NCBI GenBank assembly: GCA_004172865.1
Contig: SEBV01000010.1
Coordinates: 372,001 to 436,000, forward strand
Length of the DNA stretch: 64,000 bases
Direction of reading: 5' to 3'
Source of the DNA: Gammaproteobacteria bacterium
GTDB taxonomy: Bacteria; Pseudomonadota; Gammaproteobacteria; Pseudomonadales; Cellvibrionaceae
Both the position numbers and the translations under genes were made by a program. Shown here piece after piece: positions 39,531 through 48,787 of this stretch (within the stretch, counting starts at the first letter, position 1; each line of letters begins with the position of its first letter). The notes beneath the pieces are model-generated. The model was not told the origin of the DNA, searched no databases, and worked only from the letters and a program-made list of their open reading frames with translations.

Positions 39531-40826
39531 ATGCCAAGCACGCTGTTTCAGAATCGGTTTAATTCTGCCGCCCATTTGCCCGCCAGCGGTTCGCTGGCGC
39601 ATCCAACGACATCCTTCTTTACCGAACAAAGAGTTGTTATCGGAATTATCCTTGCGAGCATTTGTTACCAGGCACTTCTCTGCCTGGTTAACACACAAGT
39701 TCATATTGCATCACGCGCTTTAGTAGGTTTGAGTGAAGCCGTTATTATTGCTGCCTGCCTGCCAATATTGGCTCGTCGCTTGTTGCCTGGCACGATCATG
39801 TTGCTATTACTTATTTCCGGCTTATTAGTGACCTCTTCACTATTCAGCGGCGATTTAAATATCAAAGCATTTCGTGATCTGCTAATTCCAATCTGTTTTT
39901 TTTGGGTAGGATATAATGTTGGCAACCCCAAGTTAGCCGAGCGCGGACTTATAGTAGCGTCTATAGTGATATTGATCTTTGGATTTTTTGAGTTATTTTT
40001 TGTCGATCAATTTACCCGCTTTTTTGATATTTTTGGCTACTACGTGAGCACCGGAAACCTAGCGCCGATTACCGATTACGTACGTGAAAGTAAATTACAG
40101 CTTAACGGCATTCGCCCTGAGGGTATTGGTAGAACGCTATTCCCTGGCTTATTAGGAAGTCACCGTGTTTCCTCTGTATTTCTTGAGCCAATTTCAATGG
40201 GTAACTTCGCAACCATGTGTGCAGCTTGGGGCCTTAGCAAAGGCCCGAGCGAGTATCGCAAAATGGCGTTATTTGTCGGTATTGCATTTGTAATGATGGT
40301 GCTGTCTGATTCTCGTTTTGCGCTTATGGCAGTTAGTCTAATGGTAATCGCCCGCATAGTTCTCAAAGGCTCAAACGTTAATCTCGCTATTCTCGCCCCT
40401 TTCCTGGCAATAGCCCTTTTGTTGGTGTTGGGGCTGGATGCTACTGGTCGTGGCTCTGACAGTTTCCAAGGTCGGTTGGCTTTTTCAGGTTTTACGTTAA
40501 TGAGTTTCGATCTACCCATGATTTTTGGTGTGGGGGGTTTAGAAAACTTTGCGGATCAGGGTTATGCCTATGTCATTTCCAGCTTTGGCTTACCAATCTG
40601 TCTGCTACTGTGGTTTAGTTTCTGGATATTGAAAATGCCCGATGATGAGGGCACACGGTTTCGTGCTTTTGTTGCCATCTATTTCTCATTGATTTTGTGC
40701 ATAAGTGGTAACTCGGCTTTTGCGTTCAAGAGTTCCGCCGTGCTTTGGCTTTTATTCGGTTGCACACTGAGAAATCCGGCGCCCTTAAACAAAAGTAATA
40801 ATCCTCAGGAGTTAAAAAATGCCTAG
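39531..40826 (+). CDS. Wzy-like polysaccharide polymerase (GumE role)
   Basis: 431 residues from the ATG at 39531, six bases after GGAAGGA. About ten to twelve hydrophobic segments cover the protein, with a larger loop near 180-215 (GIRPEGIGRTLFPGLLGSHR), as expected of O-antigen polymerase/ligase-type enzymes. In this position it would join repeat units in the periplasm. Sequence identity in this class is low, so the call is by topology and location. Confidence 0.75.
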   Translation: MPSTLFQNRFNSAAHLPASGSLAHPTTSFFTEQRVVIGIILASICYQALLCLVNTQVHIASRALVGLSEAVIIAACLPILARRLLPGTIMLLLLISGLLVTSSLFSGDLNIKAFRDLLIPICFFWVGYNVGNPKLAERGLIVASIVILIFGFFELFFVDQFTRFFDIFGYYVSTGNLAPITDYVRESKLQLNGIRPEGIGRTLFPGLLGSHRVSSVFLEPISMGNFATMCAAWGLSKGPSEYRKMALFVGIAFVMMVLSDSRFALMAVSLMVIARIVLKGSNVNLAILAPFLAIALLLVLGLDATGRGSDSFQGRLAFSGFTLMSFDLPMIFGVGGLENFADQGYAYVISSFGLPICLLLWFSFWILKMPDDEGTRFRAFVAIYFSLILCISGNSAFAFKSSAVLWLLFGCTLRNPAPLNKSNNPQELKNA

Positions 40827-41979
40827 AGTTACCCATGTGGTTAGGCAATATTTGCCTTCAATAGGTGGAATGGAAGAAGTAGTGCGCAACATCGCGTTGC
40901 ATCAGTTGAAAACTGGTCAGAAAGGCACGCGAGTTATCACGCTGAACCGTCTGTTCCGCACCGCTAAACAAGATACCGCGCCCGCCCTGCTTCCTTCTCG
41001 TGAGATAATTGATGGAATTGAGGTTGTCCGTCTTCCTTACTATGGATCGAGTCGCTATCCAATCTGCCCAAGTATTCTTAGCGAACTTGGTGACGCCGAT
41101 GTAATTCACGTACATGGGGTGGACTTTTTTTATGATTTTCTTGCAGCAACTCAATGGCTGCATAAACGCCCCTTAGTGTTATCAACACACGGCGGATTTT
41201 TTCATACTGCTTTTGCTTCTACAGCTAAAACTGTCTTTTTTAAAACGATCACCAAGCTCTCATCTAAAGCTTACGCAAAAGTTATCGCTACAAGCGCTAA
41301 TGACGGCCAACTCTTTAGCAAGATTATGAGCGAACCCCAACTCAAAGTGATTGAGAACGGTGTTGATGTGACCAAGTTTGCCAACCAAGCTTCTCAGACA
41401 TTGCAACCCACTTTAATTTACTTTGGTCGGTGGTCTGTCAACAAAGGCTTGCTTGAAGCGCTAGATATGTTTGCAGGTCTACACCGACTAAATGATAGTT
41501 GGCGCTTTATCATTGCGGGTCGCGAATATGATCACACACTTAATGAATTGCAATCGAAAGCGGTTGACTTGGGTTTAGCACAAGCGGTTGAGTTGGTAGC
41601 CAATCCATCCGATGAAACGTTGCGTCAACTGATTCAGCAATCAAGTTATTTTCTCTGCTTGTCTCGCCATGAAGGTTTTGGCATCGCTCCAATTGAAGCC
41701 ATGAGCGCAGGCTTAACGCCAATTTTGAGTGATATTCCGCCCTTTCGAACATTGGTTGAGAAATCTGGCTTAGGTGTAATTGTTGCTGATCGCGACAATG
41801 CACACCCTGCCACGCAGGCTTTAATCGCGCTACATGATCAAGGCAGTGAAGTCTTCGAACAACGTCGTGCTGCAGCTATCGAATTTGCTCAACAATATGC
41901 GTGGCAACAAGTTGCAGACGATTATCTAGAAGTTTATGCACAACTCGGGGACAAACGCCCCCAGGGAGAAACTGTATGA
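40819..41979 (+). CDS. GT4 glycosyltransferase (GumH role)
   Basis: 386 residues of the GT-B fold. The N-terminal domain opens TRVVRQYLPSIGGMEEV-like (VVRQYLPSIGGMEEVVRN), and the C-terminal Glycos_transf_1 domain has YFGRWSVNKGLLEAL and the nucleotide-sugar motif SRHEGFGIAPIEAMSAG. In xanthan loci the GT4 GumH adds the first mannose; that role is inferred from the set of neighbours. It overlaps the polymerase gene by eight bases and the GH5 gene by four. Confidence 0.88.
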   Translation: MPRVTHVVRQYLPSIGGMEEVVRNIALHQLKTGQKGTRVITLNRLFRTAKQDTAPALLPSREIIDGIEVVRLPYYGSSRYPICPSILSELGDADVIHVHGVDFFYDFLAATQWLHKRPLVLSTHGGFFHTAFASTAKTVFFKTITKLSSKAYAKVIATSANDGQLFSKIMSEPQLKVIENGVDVTKFANQASQTLQPTLIYFGRWSVNKGLLEALDMFAGLHRLNDSWRFIIAGREYDHTLNELQSKAVDLGLAQAVELVANPSDETLRQLIQQSSYFLCLSRHEGFGIAPIEAMSAGLTPILSDIPPFRTLVEKSGLGVIVADRDNAHPATQALIALHDQGSEVFEQRRAAAIEFAQQYAWQQVADDYLEVYAQLGDKRPQGETV

Positions 41980-43025
41980 AACTGCCTAGCTTAGTACTCT
42001 TGGGCACATTGATCGTGAGTGGACAAGCTTGGGCAGGTTGTCTGGACTCAGCACGTCTGCAGGGCGTCAATACCGCTGGTGCGGAGTTTAATTCCGGGAA
42101 TAGTCCCGGCGTATTTGGCAAGGATTACATCTATCCAACGACCCAAGAACTCGCATTCATAAGCGAACAAAAAGCTACCGTCATTCGCCTACCAATTCGT
42201 TGGGAACGTGTCCAGCATGACTTAAACGGACCTTTGGATGTAGATGAAGTAAAGCGTATTAAAAATACCATCCAAGACGCCGGCTCAAAAGGTCTGTGTG
42301 TGATGGTAGATATTCATAACTACGCAAAATACAAAGGCGCCAAACTGTCAGATAGTACTGCTGCTCAGGATGGATTTGTAGATTTATGGCTGCGCCTCGC
42401 CAGTGAATTGAAAGACGTAGATACCACCGCGTTTGATTTAATGAATGAACCAAACAATTTACCTATTGCCGACTGGGCAGCACTAGCTAAGCGTACATTG
42501 GCTGAATTACGCCGCGCCAACTCAAAAAATGTCGTCTTCGTCGCCGGGGGTCGCTGGAGCGGAGCGCATGATTGGTTTACACCACAAAACGGTGTTTCTA
42601 ATGCAACGGCGTTCGCTGACTTAAAAGATCCCCTTAACCGCACTGTTATCGAAGTACATCAATATGTCGACTCAGACTACTCGGGCACTAAAGTAGATTG
42701 TAGGCCACCTGAAAAATTTGATGCCATCTTTCAAAAAATCACAGATTGGGCAAAAGCTAACAATCAACAACTTTTGCTGGGAGAGTTCGGTACTCCGCAA
42801 ACTACTGACTGTCTGGCAACACTCGATAAACTTTTGTCCCTGATGGAAGACCCTGTTTGGCGTGGATGGACTTATTGGGCAACGGGTCGTTGGTGGAACA
42901 ATTATCCCATGGCGTTAACTACTAAAAACGAAGGTATTTCACCACAGTGGGGCATTTTGAAAAAATATTTTTATCAACCTGGTGTTAAAAAAAGCGCACC
43001 TAAACCACCTACTATCAAACATTAA
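41976..43025 (+). CDS. Secreted GH5 glycoside hydrolase (cellulase family)
   Basis: 349 residues from the ATG at 41976, which overlaps the previous stop (ATGA). A signal peptide (1-20, ending QAWA) precedes a GH5 barrel. The acid/base E158 is in DLMNEPNN, the nucleophile E270 is in LLGEFGTPQ, and VDIHNY and EVHQY are typical. GH5 members of this look are beta-1,4-glucanases. There is no carbohydrate-binding module or serine linker. Its place inside the polymer operon suggests trimming or release of a beta-glucan-backbone polysaccharide. Confidence 0.9.
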   Translation: MKLPSLVLLGTLIVSGQAWAGCLDSARLQGVNTAGAEFNSGNSPGVFGKDYIYPTTQELAFISEQKATVIRLPIRWERVQHDLNGPLDVDEVKRIKNTIQDAGSKGLCVMVDIHNYAKYKGAKLSDSTAAQDGFVDLWLRLASELKDVDTTAFDLMNEPNNLPIADWAALAKRTLAELRRANSKNVVFVAGGRWSGAHDWFTPQNGVSNATAFADLKDPLNRTVIEVHQYVDSDYSGTKVDCRPPEKFDAIFQKITDWAKANNQQLLLGEFGTPQTTDCLATLDKLLSLMEDPVWRGWTYWATGRWWNNYPMALTTKNEGISPQWGILKKYFYQPGVKKSAPKPPTIKH

Positions 43026-43103
43026 TGCCTGCATGTAATTAAATCCTTACAGCAAGGACACTTGGCTTTTATTGCAGTAAACCTGCGTGAACGGAGTAAA
43101 TTT

Positions 43104-44255
43104 ATGACCACAGCATTTGAAAGCGAAAAACCACTCGGCGACGAAAATTTTTTAATTCTTTCCGCCCATGATTATCGCTCTCCTCGCAAAGCAAATTTGC
43201 ATTTTATCACTTCGGAACTTGTAAAACGTGGTAAGACCCGCTTCTTTTCCTTGCGCTACAGTAAGCTCTCTAAACGTACATCTGATCCACGCCTGTCATT
43301 GGATGCCGAAGCCAATAAAATTGGCACTTATCAAGGTGTTGAATGTTATTTATGGAAAACCTTAATACATCCATTTAATACACGTCGCAAATGGCTTCGC
43401 CCGCTCGAAAGTTTGATGTATAAGTGGTATAGCCGCGGGCACAATCCCGTGCTGCGTCAATGGATAAGCGAAGCTACAGTAATCGTATTGGAAAGCGGTA
43501 TAGCACCGATTTTTTTTGATTTGATTAAAGAATTAAATCCCAATGCAAAAATTCTTTACCGCGCTTCCGATGCCTTGGACACTATCAACGTAGCGGATTA
43601 CATTCACGAAACTTTTGCGCGCGTTGCAAGCCAACTTCATACAATTGCCCTGCCCTCAAAAGCCATGGCGGATGCAATTCCCAGTAAACATAATCTCGCA
43701 TTTGTACCTCAGGGAATAGATCATTCTGTTACAGAAAAAGCCGACCCATCCCCTTATGGTCCTGGCATACATGCGGTGTCTGTCGGCTCTATGTTGTTTG
43801 ATGCAAGTTTTTTTGCCATTGCATCAAAACGTTTTCCGGAAATTACATTTCACGTGATAGGTTCAGGCCAAGGCGAAGAGCCGGGATATGGCAGCAATGT
43901 GAAAGTCTATGGTGAAATGCCATTCGCACAAACATTGCGTTACATCAAACATGCACAACTCGGTATCGCACCTTACTCAAGTAACAATTTGCCCGCGTAC
44001 TTGCGCGATACCTCCATGAAATTAATTCAATACGCATTTTTTGAAATTCCTGCCATTTGTCCATTTTTTATCGCAGCAGATTATCCCAACCGGTTTGGCT
44101 ATGAAATTGGCGATGAAGAAACTATTGCACAAGCTATCACACGAGCGTTAGAACCCTCATCGGGAGGCGCTCGTCAACAAGTGTTAAGCTGGGGAGAAGT
44201 TACTGAACGCTTATTAACCCCGAAATTATTTCAAGACACTGAGATAAGTTTATGA
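43104..44255 (+). CDS. gumK: GumK-like glucuronosyltransferase (GT70)
   Basis: 383 residues from the ATG at 43104, preceded by CGGAG. It resembles Xanthomonas GumK along its length: LSAHDYRSPRKANLHFITSE, TRFFSLRYSKLSK, LIHPFNTRRKWLRP, LYRASDALDTINVADYI, AVSVGSMLFDASFF and VYGEMPFAQT. GumK adds beta-1,2-glucuronic acid to the lipid-linked mannosyl-cellobiose intermediate at the inner membrane. This is the clearest single pointer to a xanthan-like repeat unit. Confidence 0.93.
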   Translation: MTTAFESEKPLGDENFLILSAHDYRSPRKANLHFITSELVKRGKTRFFSLRYSKLSKRTSDPRLSLDAEANKIGTYQGVECYLWKTLIHPFNTRRKWLRPLESLMYKWYSRGHNPVLRQWISEATVIVLESGIAPIFFDLIKELNPNAKILYRASDALDTINVADYIHETFARVASQLHTIALPSKAMADAIPSKHNLAFVPQGIDHSVTEKADPSPYGPGIHAVSVGSMLFDASFFAIASKRFPEITFHVIGSGQGEEPGYGSNVKVYGEMPFAQTLRYIKHAQLGIAPYSSNNLPAYLRDTSMKLIQYAFFEIPAICPFFIAADYPNRFGYEIGDEETIAQAITRALEPSSGGARQQVLSWGEVTERLLTPKLFQDTEISL

Positions 44256-45022
44256 GTCAGGAAATAAAAAATTCTGCATCTCCAGTATACCTAGGCGGTT
44301 TTCCTGTACAAAGTCTGACAGCAAATGTACTGGAGAAAAAACTCGAACAGTCGATTGATAGCAATCAACAAGTGTCATTGTTTTTCGCGAACACTAATTT
44401 CGTTGTTAAGTGTCAGGATATTCAAAAAGAAATTCTAAAATCTAACTGCATTATTACTAATGACGGAATTGGTTTGGATATAGCATCGCTATTGCTGCAC
44501 AAAAAGAAATTTCCAGAAAATTTAGCGGGCACTGATTTTGTTCCCGCGTTTTTAAATGGAATCAGTAAAAAAGGTCGTGTTTTTTTGTTAGGAGCAAAAC
44601 CCGGCATTGCAGATCGCGCTGCAAAAAACATGATTGAAAATCTTGATATCAATGTTGTAGGAACGCGCGACGGTTACGGGCAAATGCAGGATGTTGAAAA
44701 ACTTATTGCAGATATTAATAACGCCAAAGCCAACATACTAATAGTAGCAATGGGAAATCCACTTCAAGAAAAATGGATTTTGGATCATCAGCATCGTCTC
44801 AATGTAAATGTTTTCATGGGGGTTGGTGCACTAATTGATTTTCTTGCAGGAGATAAGCCACGTGCGCCACGATTGATACGTAAGTTTAGGCTTGAATGGT
44901 TTTACCGTTTATGTCTGGAGCCGACACGTTTATTACGTCGATACACTTTAGATATAGGAATTTTTCTCGCACTGTGTATTAATGCAGAGCGTAATAAATC
45001 CAAGTGGGCTGAAAAGGCCTAA
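44252..45022 (+). CDS. gumM: GT26 WecG/TagA/GumM-family glycosyltransferase
   Basis: 256 residues. Motifs of the family are FANTNFVVKC, TNDGIGLDIASLLL, LAGTDFVPAFL, FLLGAKPGIADRAA and AMGNPLQEKWI, with a basic C-terminus RAPRLIRKFRLEWFYRL for membrane contact. In xanthan loci GumM adds the second backbone glucose. It overlaps the end of gumK by four bases. Confidence 0.88.
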   Translation: MSQEIKNSASPVYLGGFPVQSLTANVLEKKLEQSIDSNQQVSLFFANTNFVVKCQDIQKEILKSNCIITNDGIGLDIASLLLHKKKFPENLAGTDFVPAFLNGISKKGRVFLLGAKPGIADRAAKNMIENLDINVVGTRDGYGQMQDVEKLIADINNAKANILIVAMGNPLQEKWILDHQHRLNVNVFMGVGALIDFLAGDKPRAPRLIRKFRLEWFYRLCLEPTRLLRRYTLDIGIFLALCINAERNKSKWAEKA

Positions 45023-45062
45023 ATGCTTTATTTTTGGCCCATATTCATCTATTGAGACGATA

Positions 45063-46133
45063 ATGCGAATTTTAGCCTCCCCTGCTTTTAGCAACGAAAG
45101 GGTGAACCCTTACAATTCTCAGCTTTACCGGAAAATTGAATCAATTGGCCATAGTGTTTTTGAGTATTCTCATAAACGTGCGTTACTGGAAAAATTTGAC
45201 GTAGTGCATGTGCATTGGCCAGACGGCTATATAGATCAGCCTAATTGGGTCAAAGCTAGTCAACGAGCGACTTTATTAGTATTGATGATGCTTGTGGCGA
45301 AAGCAAAAGGTGCACGCTTGGTTTGGACTGCGCACAACCTAAAACCTCATGATGCTTACCATCCAAAATTTTCACAATTTTTTTTGACGCAATTCCTCAA
45401 GCTCTGCAACGGATTAATATTTTTAACTGCAGAGGGAAAAAATAGTTTTTTACAGCAATATCCAGCAAAGAAAAATATGCCCTGCGCCATTATTCCTCAC
45501 GGACATTATCGCGATTCCTATCCCAAAGCGATTAATCAGGAGCAAGCCAAAAAAGAACTGGGTTTAGTCACCGATAAAAAAATCCTTCTATTTATGGGCA
45601 TGGTCAAACCATATAAAAATTGTGATGCCTTGATTGAAGAATTTAGTAAAGCAAAATTGGATGGCTACATATTAGTCATTGCAGGTAAACCTGAAACGCC
45701 AAAATATAAAGAACTTTTAGAATCTTTAGCCAAAGGCAACGAAAATATTTATTTGCGTTTAGAATTTATTCCTGACGATCAACTTCACCTATACATGAGT
45801 GCAGCTGATAGGGTTATTTTGCCTTACAAATCTATCCTGAATTCAGGCGCATTGTTATTGGCACTATCCTTTGATAAGCCGACAATCGCTCCACATATAG
45901 GGGCCTTTGTCGAGCTACAAAATGAATTAGGCATGGCGTGGATTTACAGCTATGTCGGGGATTTAAATGCTGAAAACTTGGACTTTATGCTTCAAGAACT
46001 TGACCGTCTAACAAGACCCCCACAATGTCCATTGGACAATTATGATTGGCGTAGTCTGGCTCAATCAACCATCGATTTTTACCAGGAAATTCTGCCTGGC
46101 GGATCTACCGCTCAGCACAAAGTATCTCTATGA
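45063..46133 (+). CDS. Glycosyltransferase, possible GumI (terminal mannosyl) role
   Basis: 356 residues from the ATG at 45063; an upstream ATG at 44982 lies inside gumM and lacks a ribosome site. The GT-B fold opens RILASPAFSNERVNPYNSQLY, then VVHVHWPDG and WTAHNLKPHD; the C-terminal half has LFMGMVKPYKNCDALIEEF. The opening and the HVHWPD motif recall GumI/GT94-type enzymes, but a generic GT4 cannot be excluded. By elimination it is the candidate for the outer sugar of the side chain. Confidence 0.78.
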   Translation: MRILASPAFSNERVNPYNSQLYRKIESIGHSVFEYSHKRALLEKFDVVHVHWPDGYIDQPNWVKASQRATLLVLMMLVAKAKGARLVWTAHNLKPHDAYHPKFSQFFLTQFLKLCNGLIFLTAEGKNSFLQQYPAKKNMPCAIIPHGHYRDSYPKAINQEQAKKELGLVTDKKILLFMGMVKPYKNCDALIEEFSKAKLDGYILVIAGKPETPKYKELLESLAKGNENIYLRLEFIPDDQLHLYMSAADRVILPYKSILNSGALLLALSFDKPTIAPHIGAFVELQNELGMAWIYSYVGDLNAENLDFMLQELDRLTRPPQCPLDNYDWRSLAQSTIDFYQEILPGGSTAQHKVSL

Positions 46134-47626
46134 ATATAAAGTCACAGTTAGGAAAAAGTACCGCGTGGATGAGTTTAGCTGCGAGCGGTAATAGCGCCAT
46201 TAGTTTTGTTATTTTTATCGTGTTGTCTCGACTACTTAGCCCAGCAGAAATAGGCCTGGTCGCTTTTGCGTTAATTATTGTTGAACTCGGTAAAATTGTT
46301 GTTAACGGTGGGTTTTCTCAGGCTGTTGTGCAAAAAGCTGATTGGGACGATGCCTACGCATCGACATGCTTCTATTTGAATTTACTGTTTTCAATTGCGG
46401 TAGCACTAATTGTAGTTTTTATCATCGCGCCCCTGGTAAAAACTTATTACCAGGCGGAGGCAGGCCCAATTTTAAACGTTCTGTCGGTAATGTTTTTTTT
46501 AGAGGGTGCAAAGGCTGTACATGAAGGCAAGTTGAAACGCGAATTCGCCTTTAAAGTTATTGCAATTAGAACTGTCCTTGCCGGTTTGATTCCTGGCGCG
46601 CTGGGGATTTATCTTGCCTACCGAGGTTATGGTGTTTGGGCGCTGGTTGCACAACAAATCCTTAATCAAATAGTCGTAACCGTACTTACTCTGATGACAG
46701 CGAAATGGATGCCAAGCCTGACCTTCTCAAAAGAGTTTTCACGAGATATTTTAAAATTTTCATCGCCATTAATGCTGGCACAATTTATCGGTAACGTGAG
46801 TTCCAAAATATTTGAAATCATGATTGGCATTATGATTGGCCCTGCAGCCCTTGGTTTTTATCGCGTTGGCGGAAGAGCTCTTTATATCTTGCAGGACGTC
46901 ATCCTCAAACCTTTTGAATACACGGCGCTTTCAGCATTGGCTCGCATTGAAGGTGTTAGTAATCAGGGCAATGCTGCGGTTCGTATGATTAGAATGGGAG
47001 CCTTCCTTACATTCCCTCTATTCTTTGGCGCAGCCGCAATAGCTCCTGCATTTATCGTTTTTGCATTTGGTGTTAAATGGCAAATTAGTGGCGAAATAAT
47101 GACAATTCTTTCCTTCGGCATAGCACCTTTTATTATTGGCCTGCATGTCAATGCTGCACTTACAGCCAGCGGTCACTCCAAAATGGTGATGACAATTGCC
47201 ACAGTTTCCTTTGCCATTAATTGCTGTTTAGGTTTGATTTTCGTGCCTTACGGATTGGTAATTGCGGCTTGGGGATTTTCATTTCGCGGCTTTGTTATCA
47301 ACTGCATGGGTATATTCTGGTTTAAGAAAGTATTTAAAGTGCCCTTAAGTCATATCCCAAAAGCTGTTGCCCCAAGTCTGATAGCGTCTCTAATTATGTT
47401 TGCAGCGATCTATTTCGCAACTCCGATATTTGCGAATAGTATTCCCGCCATTTTAAATATTAGTTTGCTATGCCTAATGGGCGGTCTTATTTATGTGGTG
47501 ATCATGTTAACGATTTTTAAATCAGCAACTGGGGTGATTTTTACCGAAGCCGAATCTATGGCACCACAAAAATTTAAACCCTTGATGGTATCTCTTCGTG
47601 GGATTATGAGATTAACGCCTAAATAA
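46130..47626 (+). CDS. Wzx-type polysaccharide flippase (GumJ role)
   Basis: 498 residues of the MOP/Polysacc_synt superfamily with about 12-14 membrane segments. It opens KSQLGKSTAWMSLAASGNSAISF and has VVLSRLLSPAEIGLVAFA-type family sequence (LSRLLSPAEIGLVAFALI). It would move the finished lipid-linked repeat unit across the inner membrane for the polymerase. It is last in the plus-strand operon and is followed by a bidirectional terminator. Confidence 0.9.
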   Translation: MNIKSQLGKSTAWMSLAASGNSAISFVIFIVLSRLLSPAEIGLVAFALIIVELGKIVVNGGFSQAVVQKADWDDAYASTCFYLNLLFSIAVALIVVFIIAPLVKTYYQAEAGPILNVLSVMFFLEGAKAVHEGKLKREFAFKVIAIRTVLAGLIPGALGIYLAYRGYGVWALVAQQILNQIVVTVLTLMTAKWMPSLTFSKEFSRDILKFSSPLMLAQFIGNVSSKIFEIMIGIMIGPAALGFYRVGGRALYILQDVILKPFEYTALSALARIEGVSNQGNAAVRMIRMGAFLTFPLFFGAAAIAPAFIVFAFGVKWQISGEIMTILSFGIAPFIIGLHVNAALTASGHSKMVMTIATVSFAINCCLGLIFVPYGLVIAAWGFSFRGFVINCMGIFWFKKVFKVPLSHIPKAVAPSLIASLIMFAAIYFATPIFANSIPAILNISLLCLMGGLIYVVIMLTIFKSATGVIFTEAESMAPQKFKPLMVSLRGIMRLTPK

Positions 47627-47708
47627 ATCGCACTTAGCTTAGATAGTTTGGCGCAGGATTTTATTTTCCACGTAAGAATAAAAGTAGTGGCAGTTGGAAG
47701 TAAGAATT

Positions 47709-47745
47709 AAAAAAATCCTTGTGACTATTTCACAAGGATTTTTTT
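47709..47745. terminator. Bidirectional terminator between the two exopolysaccharide operons
   Basis: An AAAAAAATCCTTGTGA/TCACAAGGATTTTTTT hairpin lies between the convergent flippase and pyruvyltransferase genes. Confidence 0.93.
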
Positions 47746-47779
47746 ACGAGCAATATTTGAAAAAATGTTGAAGAGGTAC

Positions 47780-48604
47780 TTAAGCACCAAAACGTTTTCC
47801 CCAAAGCGCAAGAGGAAAGGCTTTCATCAAAGGTGTTGGGTCGTAACGAATACCCTGCGCGCCCCCCATCTCCAGACCCTCTTCTATCGATGTAGCAAAT
47901 GTAAACTCTGACTCCTTGCGCCCACTACCAAAATAATAATCTTTATATTTGAATAGATCTTCAGTCTCAGTAAGACGAACGTAACGCGCGGGAATTCCAA
48001 AAGCTTCAGCAATGATCAATCCATGCAAAGAACTAGCTAATACAAGTTTGGATTTTAGTATCGACTCGACTACGACATTCCATCCCCATAAGGGCGAGAC
48101 AACATTTTCGTTTCCTTTAACCAAAGTCAAATCATGGAGATTGGGTACGAACACGTAATCTTTTTCAGCGCTTGGTCTAAATCTATCTTTAAAGATGTGA
48201 GGAATTAGAAGTGCAGGATCACCAAAAATGTCTGGGGCCTCGATTTTTCGACTTCTTAAAAATTCAGCAGTGAGTGGTCCACGTACAGCGTGCACTTTTA
48301 AATTCCTAGATTTAAATTCTTTTTCAGGAATTTTACCGTTCCAACCCGTTCCCCAAATATGATCGCCAGTTTGGGTGAAATGTAATACCGAACCGATAGA
48401 AAATAACCGCTCCTGGCGAATCACTTCATCGTCAAGACTAAGGCCGTTTAATGCCAACATTTGTCTGGAAGTGATATCTGCAAGACGATCCCCAAAATTA
48501 ACGCTACCATTGCTCGGAGACCAGTGAAATAGTTCCACATGGGGATAAGGTAAGCGAGCAGTCGGCGACGCTTTGCGTTCAAACGAAAAGATCTTTCTAA
48601 GCAT
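47780..48604 (-). CDS. gumL: Polysaccharide pyruvyltransferase (GumL-like)
   Basis: 274 residues. It resembles GumL through most of its length: FHWSPSNGSVNFGDRLADI, FSIGSVLHFTQTGDHIWGTG, NGKIPE, AVRGPLTAEFL, DIFGDPALL, LASSLHGLIIAEAFGIPA and FKYKDYYFGSGR. GumL places a 4,6-ketal pyruvate on the terminal mannose of xanthan, using phosphoenolpyruvate. It is last in the minus-strand operon. Confidence 0.9.
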   Translation of the reverse strand: MLRKIFSFERKASPTARLPYPHVELFHWSPSNGSVNFGDRLADITSRQMLALNGLSLDDEVIRQERLFSIGSVLHFTQTGDHIWGTGWNGKIPEKEFKSRNLKVHAVRGPLTAEFLRSRKIEAPDIFGDPALLIPHIFKDRFRPSAEKDYVFVPNLHDLTLVKGNENVVSPLWGWNVVVESILKSKLVLASSLHGLIIAEAFGIPARYVRLTETEDLFKYKDYYFGSGRKESEFTFATSIEEGLEMGGAQGIRYDPTPLMKAFPLALWGKRFGA

Positions 48605-48787
48605 ATACTCAACACCTTTATACTAGCTGCTCTACACTTTGATTGACTGCAGAGCATCTATGAAAATTAAAACATAACTCATCATTGGTAAACGTGAGTT
48701 ACGCGTTCAACATAATGAGACAAAATTCAAAAATTAAATGCGTTAAAAAGTGAACGCTATCTATAAACATATACTCTTTCACCACGA

